A stretch of DNA of 38,347 nucleotides, taken from positions 1-38,347 of the forward strand of contig VFYY01000018.1 in assembly GCA_016871375.1 (NCBI GenBank), read 5' to 3'. A program made the translations under genes and the position numbers. Source of the DNA: Acidimicrobiia bacterium (GTDB lineage Bacteria; Acidobacteriota; Vicinamibacteria; Vicinamibacterales; UBA2999). Below the pieces are notes generated by a model. It saw nothing but the letters and a program-made list of their open reading frames with translations. It did not search any database and was not told the origin of the DNA. The first letter of the stretch is position 1. Every line of letters begins with the position of its first letter. Shown here piece after piece: positions 33,513-38,347 of the stretch.

Positions 33513-36449
33513 ATGCGCGTTGCTCGGGTGCTGGTCCTCGGCGTTCTCGGCGTCTTCCTCACGGCCCTTCCCGCCGCTGCCCAGCAGCGGGGTTCCATCA
33601 GCGGTGCCATTACCGACGCTGATGGACTTGTCCTGCCCGGCGTGACCGTCACGGTCACGGAACAGGGAACCGGCTTCAGCCGCACCGTCATCACCGCTGA
33701 GACCGGCGCCTACACCATTCCGAACCTCGATCCCGGCATGTACACGATGACCGCGGAGCTCCCGGGCTTCGCGCCGATTCGCCAGACCAATGTCACGCTG
33801 ACGGCCGGGTCCGCCCTCACCTTCGACGTGCGCATGCAGGTGGCCACCATCACGGAAGACGTGGTCGTGACGGCCGAAGTGCCGCTCATCCAGACGACCA
33901 GCAATCAGCTCGGCGGGAGCCTGTCGAGCCGCGAGATCGAGGAGATTCCGTCGAACTTCCGCAACTTCACCGCGCTCACGCAGCTCGTGCCGGGCATCAC
34001 GCCCAACCCGGCGGCCTCGACCTTCGAGGGCGGCCAGGTGGTGGCCAACGGCACGCCGTCGCAGCAGAACGTCTATCTGATCGACGGCATGTACAACAAC
34101 GACGACCGCCTCGGCGGCAGCCAGGGCACGCAGGTGCGCGTCGTGCTCGACAACATCGCCGAGTACCAGGTGCTGTCGAACCAGTACAGCGCGGAGTTCG
34201 GCGGCGGCGCCGGCGCGATCATCAACATGATCACGCGCGGCGGCGGCAACGCCTTCTCCGGCCGCGCCTACACCTACTTCCGCGACGACCGCTTCAACGC
34301 GCGCGGCCACTTCCTGCCGGCGGGCGCGCCGAAGCCGCAGGAGCGCACGCTGCAGGCCGGCTTCGCCGTGGGCGGCCCCATCATCCGCAACCGCGCCCAC
34401 TTCTACTTCACGATGGAGAAGGACCACGAGGATCTCGCCGGGCAGAAGCGGTTCCCGGCCGCGGCGGCGCCGCTGGCGCGCGACATGATCGGCGCCTTCA
34501 CCGTGCGCGCCACCAACTACTTCGCGCGCGGCGACGTGCAGTTCAACCCGTCGAACATCGTCAACGTGCGGTGGGTGCTCGAGACGGCGCCGACCCGCGG
34601 CGAGGGGTTCAACACCAATGCGGAGACGATCGACGCGCAGGGATGGGAGAGCGACTGGGATCATCTCGTGAGCGGCAGCTACACGACGATCTTCAGCAGC
34701 CGGGCGTCCAACGTCATGCGCTTCGGCCGCATCGGCGAGGAGCTGGGCACCGGCGCCCAGGCGTTCTTCGACGACAACGTGAAGCAGGTCGGGTTCGACG
34801 GCCGTAACCCGTTCTCGATCGGCCAGCGCAACGTGCACCCCAGCTACATCACGGGGAAGGGGGGCGAGGGGCTGAATACGAGGATCCGCACCTACGTGTT
34901 CGACGAGGCGTTCAGCTACTTCGCGCCGCGCCTGTGGGGCCGCGAGCACAACTTCAAGACGGGCTTCGGCGTCAGCTTCAACGAGATGCCGCCGCGCACC
35001 ACCTTCAGCTCCGGCACGTTCCAGTTCCGGACCGACGCGCCGTACGACCCGGCGAACCCGGCCACGTTCCCGTTCCAGTTCAACGTCACCGTCGGGCCGC
35101 CGAGCGAATGGGGCTACGAGGTGTTCTCGCGCGACCGCCGCTACTACGCGTTCCTCGAGGACAAGATGGCGGTGTCGAGCAACCTGACCCTGAACCTCGG
35201 CCTCCGCTACGACCACCAGCAGCAGACGCCGGCCAGCAAGGACGACGTGGCGCCGCGGGTGGGGTTGGCATGGGACGTGAACGGCAGCGGCAACACGGTG
35301 GTGCGCGGGGGTGTCGGCAAGTTCTACGCCTACCCCCCCGTGGTCCTCGACCTGACGCTGCAGCAGAACGCGGTGCGCACGCGGTTCCCGAGCATCGCCG
35401 TCAACGAGGCGCACCCGCTCGCGTCGGTGGTCCTGCGGCCTGATGTGATCAGCGACTCGCAGGGCAACCGCGGCGTCGCGCATCTCAGCCAGGCGGGGCA
35501 GGCCGCGCTCAACCAGCTCCGCGACCAGATCCTCGCGGGCGCGACGTTCAACCCGAACCCGTGGGTGGACAGCCCCGATCGCCAGCTGCCCTACACGTGG
35601 TCCTGGAGCGTCGGCGTCAACCACCAGTACTCGGCGAACGCGGCCATCGCCGCCGACTACGTGGGCAACGTGTCGCGCGACCAGCTCGGCGTCATCGACA
35701 TCAACGAGCCGGTCAACCGCGTGCGGCCGGGGATCAACACCATCGACCCCACCGGCCGGCTGATCCCCGCCGCGGCGCGCAACACGACGTTCGCGCGCGT
35801 GCTGCAGGTGCAGACGAGCCCGCTCTTCGACGGCGACTACAAGTCGCTGCAGGTGTCCTGGCTGCGGCGCATGGCGAACCGCTGGAGCGGCCGCCTCGCC
35901 TATACGCTGCAGCAAAGCCACTACGTCGGCCTCGGCAACCCCGACGCGCGCCGCGTCTGGCTCGACGCCGACCCGCGCGCCGACTACGGGCGCTTCGCGT
36001 CCGACCGCCGGCACGTGCTGGCGGCCAGCGGCACGCTCAATGTCTGGCGGGCGCTGAACGTCGCCGCGGTCGCCAGCGCGATCTCGGGCGCGCCGATCAA
36101 CGAGACCGTCGGCAGCGACGTCAACGGCGATCTCGACACCAACGATCGCCCGATTCGCGGCGTCAACGACCTGACCCTGCCGATCCGGTCCGAGCTCGAT
36201 GCGCAGGGCCGTGCCGTCATCAACGGCCTCCAGGGTCCGGGGTCGTTCCTGCTCGACGTCTCGTTCCGCTACTCGGTGCCGCTCGCCGCGGGACTGGAGA
36301 GCGTGGACCTCTTCTACGACATCTTCAACATCCTCAACCGCGAAAACCTCGTGGCGCCGACGGGCAACCGCGCCTCGTCGTCGTTCATGGTGCCGACGGC
36401 CGCGCAGTTCCCGCGGCAGATGCAGTTCGGCATCCGCGTGCGGTTCTAG
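33513..36449 (+). CDS. TonB-dependent receptor 2, Oar-like
   Basis: A 978-residue outer-membrane transporter. The signal peptide (about 1-24) ends LPAAAQQ. A carboxypeptidase regulatory-like domain follows (about 26-105: ISGAITDADGLVLPGVTVTVTEQ, TGAYTIPNLDPGMYTMTAEL), then the plug (about 115-250: REIEEIPSNFRNFTALTQLVPG, YLIDGMYNNDDRLGG, FGGGAGAIINMITRGGG) and the barrel, ending LQFGIRVRF with terminal Phe. It is shorter than receptor 1 and distant from it in sequence, so the two probably carry different ligands. AAGGAGG lies directly before ATG 33513, a near-perfect ribosome site. It closes the module on the 3' side; the repeat palindrome at 36457 follows the stop. Confidence 0.93.
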   Translation: MRVARVLVLGVLGVFLTALPAAAQQRGSISGAITDADGLVLPGVTVTVTEQGTGFSRTVITAETGAYTIPNLDPGMYTMTAELPGFAPIRQTNVTLTAGSALTFDVRMQVATITEDVVVTAEVPLIQTTSNQLGGSLSSREIEEIPSNFRNFTALTQLVPGITPNPAASTFEGGQVVANGTPSQQNVYLIDGMYNNDDRLGGSQGTQVRVVLDNIAEYQVLSNQYSAEFGGGAGAIINMITRGGGNAFSGRAYTYFRDDRFNARGHFLPAGAPKPQERTLQAGFAVGGPIIRNRAHFYFTMEKDHEDLAGQKRFPAAAAPLARDMIGAFTVRATNYFARGDVQFNPSNIVNVRWVLETAPTRGEGFNTNAETIDAQGWESDWDHLVSGSYTTIFSSRASNVMRFGRIGEELGTGAQAFFDDNVKQVGFDGRNPFSIGQRNVHPSYITGKGGEGLNTRIRTYVFDEAFSYFAPRLWGREHNFKTGFGVSFNEMPPRTTFSSGTFQFRTDAPYDPANPATFPFQFNVTVGPPSEWGYEVFSRDRRYYAFLEDKMAVSSNLTLNLGLRYDHQQQTPASKDDVAPRVGLAWDVNGSGNTVVRGGVGKFYAYPPVVLDLTLQQNAVRTRFPSIAVNEAHPLASVVLRPDVISDSQGNRGVAHLSQAGQAALNQLRDQILAGATFNPNPWVDSPDRQLPYTWSWSVGVNHQYSANAAIAADYVGNVSRDQLGVIDINEPVNRVRPGINTIDPTGRLIPAAARNTTFARVLQVQTSPLFDGDYKSLQVSWLRRMANRWSGRLAYTLQQSHYVGLGNPDARRVWLDADPRADYGRFASDRRHVLAASGTLNVWRALNVAAVASAISGAPINETVGSDVNGDLDTNDRPIRGVNDLTLPIRSELDAQGRAVINGLQGPGSFLLDVSFRYSVPLAAGLESVDLFYDIFNILNRENLVAPTGNRASSSFMVPTAAQFPRQMQFGIRVRF

Positions 36450-36456
36450 GCGTTTC

Positions 36457-36488
36457 CGGTAGGGGCGAGGCATGCCTCGCCCCTACCG
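36457..36488. repeat. 32-bp perfect palindrome
   Basis: Arms CGGTAGGGGCGAGGCA and TGCCTCGCCCCTACCG meet without a loop. It is the most complete copy of the GGGCGAnGCATGCnTCGCCC family and sits between the receptor stop and the TerB-like gene. An ATG at 36472 inside it is in frame with that gene. Confidence 0.85.
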
Positions 36489-36504
36489 CGATAAGATCGT
36501 CCCC

Positions 36505-37071
36505 ATGACCGACAAGGACATCTTTGCCGAGCGCGGGCGCTCGCTCGAGGAAGACTATTTCCGGAAGAAGGATCGCGAACTCATAGAGAAGATGCGGAAG
36601 GCTGCCGCCGCCGAGCAGGCGCGCGGCGAGATGGGGCAGAAGGTCGGCATCACCGACCCGGCGCTCCTGGCCGAGCTGGAGGCGCTCGGCTTCACGCCCG
36701 ACACCGTCGTGCTGCTGCCGCTCGTGCCGCTGCTGCAGATGGCGTGGGCCGAAGGCGGCGTGACCGCCGCGGAGCGGACGCTGCTCCTGAAGCTGGCGCG
36801 CAGTCGCGGCATTGGCGAGGGCAGCGCCGCGGACAGCGCGCTGGCCGGGTGGATGGACAGCAACCCGGGGGAGCGCGTGTTCGCGCCGGCGATGCGCCTG
36901 ATCCGCGCGATGCTCGACGCGCCCGGCCGGGGCGACCTCACCGCGGACGATCTGGTGAAGCAGGCCGAGGCGATTGCCGCCGCGTCCGGCGGCATCCTCG
37001 GCATCAACAGGATTTCCGCCGAAGAGCGTCAGCTCCTCGCGTCGCTCGCGGCACAACTCAAGCATACGTAG
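36505..37071 (+). CDS. TerB-like cytoplasmic protein
   Basis: A 188-residue soluble protein, mostly helical. The charged N-terminus (MTDKDIFAERGRSLEEDYFRKK) precedes a TerB-like domain: PLVPLLQMAWAEGGVTAAERTLLLKLARSRGI, then helices to GGILGINRISAEERQLLASLAAQL. TerB-type proteins have been linked to metal or stress responses, but no tellurite operon is present here, so a specific role is not assigned. ATG 36505 is chosen because the conserved sequence begins there; the in-frame ATG at 36472 lies in a palindromic repeat and would add repeat-derived residues (MPRPYRDKIVP). A hairpin follows the stop before the Rieske gene. Confidence 0.75.
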   Translation: MTDKDIFAERGRSLEEDYFRKKDRELIEKMRKAAAAEQARGEMGQKVGITDPALLAELEALGFTPDTVVLLPLVPLLQMAWAEGGVTAAERTLLLKLARSRGIGEGSAADSALAGWMDSNPGERVFAPAMRLIRAMLDAPGRGDLTADDLVKQAEAIAAASGGILGINRISAEERQLLASLAAQLKHT

Positions 37072-37092
37072 GGCGGGCCCTGCGGGCCCGCC
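37072..37092. repeat. Hairpin repeat before the Rieske gene
   Basis: GGCGGGCCC (37072-37080) and GGGCCCGCC (37084-37092) pair with a TGC loop. The hairpin fills the 24-base gap from the TerB-like stop to ATG 37096, covering the place of a ribosome site, and resembles the element at 9525. Confidence 0.7.
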
Positions 37093-37095
37093 GTT

Positions 37096-38208
37096 ATGTT
37101 TCAGAAGACCGCATCCTCGTACCGGCAGGGCGCGAAGACGCTCCCTGGCGAGTTCTACACCTCGCCGGACGTCTTCGCGCGCGAGCGCGAGGCGATCTTC
37201 GCCCGCCAGTGGCACTGCGCCGGGCGCGCCGTCCGGCTCGCCGCGCCTGGCGACTACCTCCTCCGCGATGTCGCCGGCGAGTCGGTCATTGCCGTGCGCG
37301 GCCGCGACGGCGTGGCGCGCGCGTTCTTCAACGTCTGCCGCCACCGCGGCACGCGGCTGTGCGAGCAGGCGTCCGGCCGGTTCGCCGACGCCATCCAGTG
37401 CCCCTATCACGCGTGGACCTACGCAACCGACGGGCGGCTGATCGGCGCGCCGCACATGCAGGACGTCGAGGATTTCGACACGGCCGACTATCCGCTCCAC
37501 CAGGCCGCCGTCGCCGAGGCGCACGGGTTCCTGTTCGTCAACGTGGACACCGGTCCGCAGCCCTTCGACGAGTGGTTCCGGCCGGTGGGGGAGCGGCTGG
37601 CCAGGTTCGGCCTGGCATCGCTCGAGGCGGGGCATCGCGCCGAGTACGAGGTCGAGGCCAACTGGAAGCTGGTGTTCCAGAACTACTCCGAGTGCCTGCA
37701 CTGTCCGATCATCCACCCCGAGCTCGCCTCGCTCCTGCCGTACCAGAGCAGCGCCAACGACCTCGTGGAAGGACCGTTTCTCGGCGGCTACATGGACCTC
37801 ACCGCGCCGCACGAGAGCGTGACGATGACGGGGCGCGCGTGCGCGCGGCCAATCGCGCACGGCGACGACCGCCGCCGGGCCTACTACTACTCCGTGATGC
37901 CGAACCTGCTGCTCAGCATCCACCCCGACTACGTGAACTACTACGTGGCGACGCCGCTGGCCGCCGATCGCACGCGGATTGAGTCGGAGTGGCTGTTCGC
38001 GCCCGGGAGCCGCGACGACGGCGGCTTCAATCCCGCCGACGCCGTCACGTTCTGGGACATCGTCAACCGGCAGGACTGGCGCATCATCGAGCAGAGCCAG
38101 CAGGGGATTGCGTCGCGGCGCTACACGCCGGGGCCCTACTCGCCGCGGGAAAGCGTTCCCGCGGCCTGGGACCGCGAGTATTTGCGATTGATGAATTGTG
38201 ATCTGTGA
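37096..38208 (+). CDS. Rieske non-heme iron oxygenase, alpha subunit type
   Basis: A 370-residue oxygenase that would use an external reductase to hydroxylate or demethylate a small substrate. Residues about 35-140 hold the Rieske [2Fe-2S] site: CRH (Cys81, His83) and CPYH (Cys102, His105). The catalytic domain has the mononuclear iron motif NYSECLHCPIIHPEL (His202 and His207) with a later Asp/Glu ligand in NRQDWRIIEQSQQG. It resembles the choline monooxygenase and betaine demethylase (GbcA) branch, which the Pro-rich end (TPGPYSPRE) supports; the substrate is not proven. No reductase or ferredoxin gene is adjacent. No Shine-Dalgarno site is visible because a hairpin sits there. The last codons (LRLMNCDL) lie within an inverted arm of the downstream repeat. 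Confidence 0.92.
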   Translation: MFQKTASSYRQGAKTLPGEFYTSPDVFAREREAIFARQWHCAGRAVRLAAPGDYLLRDVAGESVIAVRGRDGVARAFFNVCRHRGTRLCEQASGRFADAIQCPYHAWTYATDGRLIGAPHMQDVEDFDTADYPLHQAAVAEAHGFLFVNVDTGPQPFDEWFRPVGERLARFGLASLEAGHRAEYEVEANWKLVFQNYSECLHCPIIHPELASLLPYQSSANDLVEGPFLGGYMDLTAPHESVTMTGRACARPIAHGDDRRRAYYYSVMPNLLLSIHPDYVNYYVATPLAADRTRIESEWLFAPGSRDDGGFNPADAVTFWDIVNRQDWRIIEQSQQGIASRRYTPGPYSPRESVPAAWDREYLRLMNCDL

Positions 38209-38247
38209 TGTGAAATCACAAATCACAAATCACAAATCGCAAATCGC
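38191..38247. repeat. 7-bp tandem array (AAATCAC) with inverted arm in the Rieske gene
   Basis: Three AAATCAC units and two AAATCGC units occupy 38213-38247, starting five bases after the Rieske stop. TTGTGAT (38196-38202) and neighbouring bases in the gene end are the inverse of the units, so a long stem is possible. Confidence 0.8.
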
Positions 38248-38263
38248 AAGGTAATTAGCGCGT

Positions 38264-38347
38264 TCACAAACCCAACTTAAGCTGTCGCGGACCCCACGCA
38301 CGGTTCCACTTTTCACGGTCTGCCTTCGCTAGTTCACGCTGGCTGCT
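38264..38347 (-). CDS. C-terminal end of an unknown gene (partial)
   Basis: On the - strand a frame enters from the window edge and ends at TGA (38266-38264): about 27 residues, including RELAKADREKWNRAWGPRQL. Its composition looks protein-like and it is convergent with the Rieske gene. It is too short to identify and could be chance. Confidence 0.3.
   Translation of the reverse strand, partial: SSQRELAKADREKWNRAWGPRQLKLGL

Noticed and set aside
33351-36473. A 1040-codon open frame on the - strand, antisense to the second TonB receptor gene
   Set aside because: Same reasoning: no domain, skewed composition, exact overlap with a well-supported + strand gene.
36472-36505. An upstream ATG at 36472 for the TerB-like gene
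   Set aside because: It lies in the centre of a palindromic repeat and would add repeat-derived residues; conserved-looking sequence starts at 36505.

Overview
The window is high-GC bacterial DNA, most likely from the Acidobacteriota (Vicinamibacteria-like). This rests on the gene content: Oar-like TonB-dependent receptors with an N-terminal carboxypeptidase-regulatory-like domain, the exported RLPDGRPDFSGVW-type proteins paired with DUF6152-type proteins, a WD40/TolB-like propeller protein, and many short palindromic and 7-bp tandem repeats. It is inference, not a measured placement. Genes are closely packed and both strands are used. No tRNA, rRNA, CRISPR array, transposase or phage gene was found.

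Layout. (1) 1-269: the decayed tail of a sensor histidine kinase. (2) 500-7609: seven tandem + strand genes for GspG-like pseudopilins, interrupted after the first by a small membrane-protein gene on the opposite strand. A strong sigma-54 type promoter precedes the second. The last two are large, closely related proteins with a shared C-terminal extension, and the final one is frameshifted. (3) 7689-9522: a small unknown gene, an HDOD signalling protein and a 2OG-Fe(II) oxygenase. (4) 14224 down to 9583, - strand: an FKBP lipoprotein, a TrmA/RlmD-type RNA methyltransferase and a beta-propeller protein in an overlapping operon, followed by a sigma-54 activator that lacks a DNA-binding domain. 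(5) 14314-18129: SppA protease (+) facing a PpiD-like foldase (-). (6) 18224-26543: a GGDEF cyclase, then the rod-shape and wall-elongation operon mreB-mreC-mreD-mrdA-rodA and the RNase E/G gene. (7) 26667-36449: an exported module bounded by two TonB-dependent receptors and holding two DUF6152 proteins, two PDGRPD-type proteins and a diheme cytochrome. (8) 36505-38208: a TerB-like protein and a Rieske oxygenase, then the end of a - strand gene at the window edge.

How the parts fit. Regions 5 and 6 are envelope housekeeping: protein quality control, elongasome and RNA turnover. The pseudopilin cluster has no assembly ATPase, platform protein or prepilin peptidase in the window, so it must borrow a type II secretion or type IV pilus machine encoded elsewhere. 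Its sigma-54 promoter and the nearby sigma-54 activator suggest regulated expression. The TonB/DUF6152/cytochrome module looks like an uncharacterised periplasmic uptake or redox system.

A second theme is repeat invasion. At least six palindrome families and several arrays of 7-bp units lie at gene edges and inside reading frames. They add in-frame peptide segments to the methyltransferase, SppA, RNase E/G and PBP2, and supply start codons, stop codons or C-terminal tails to other genes.
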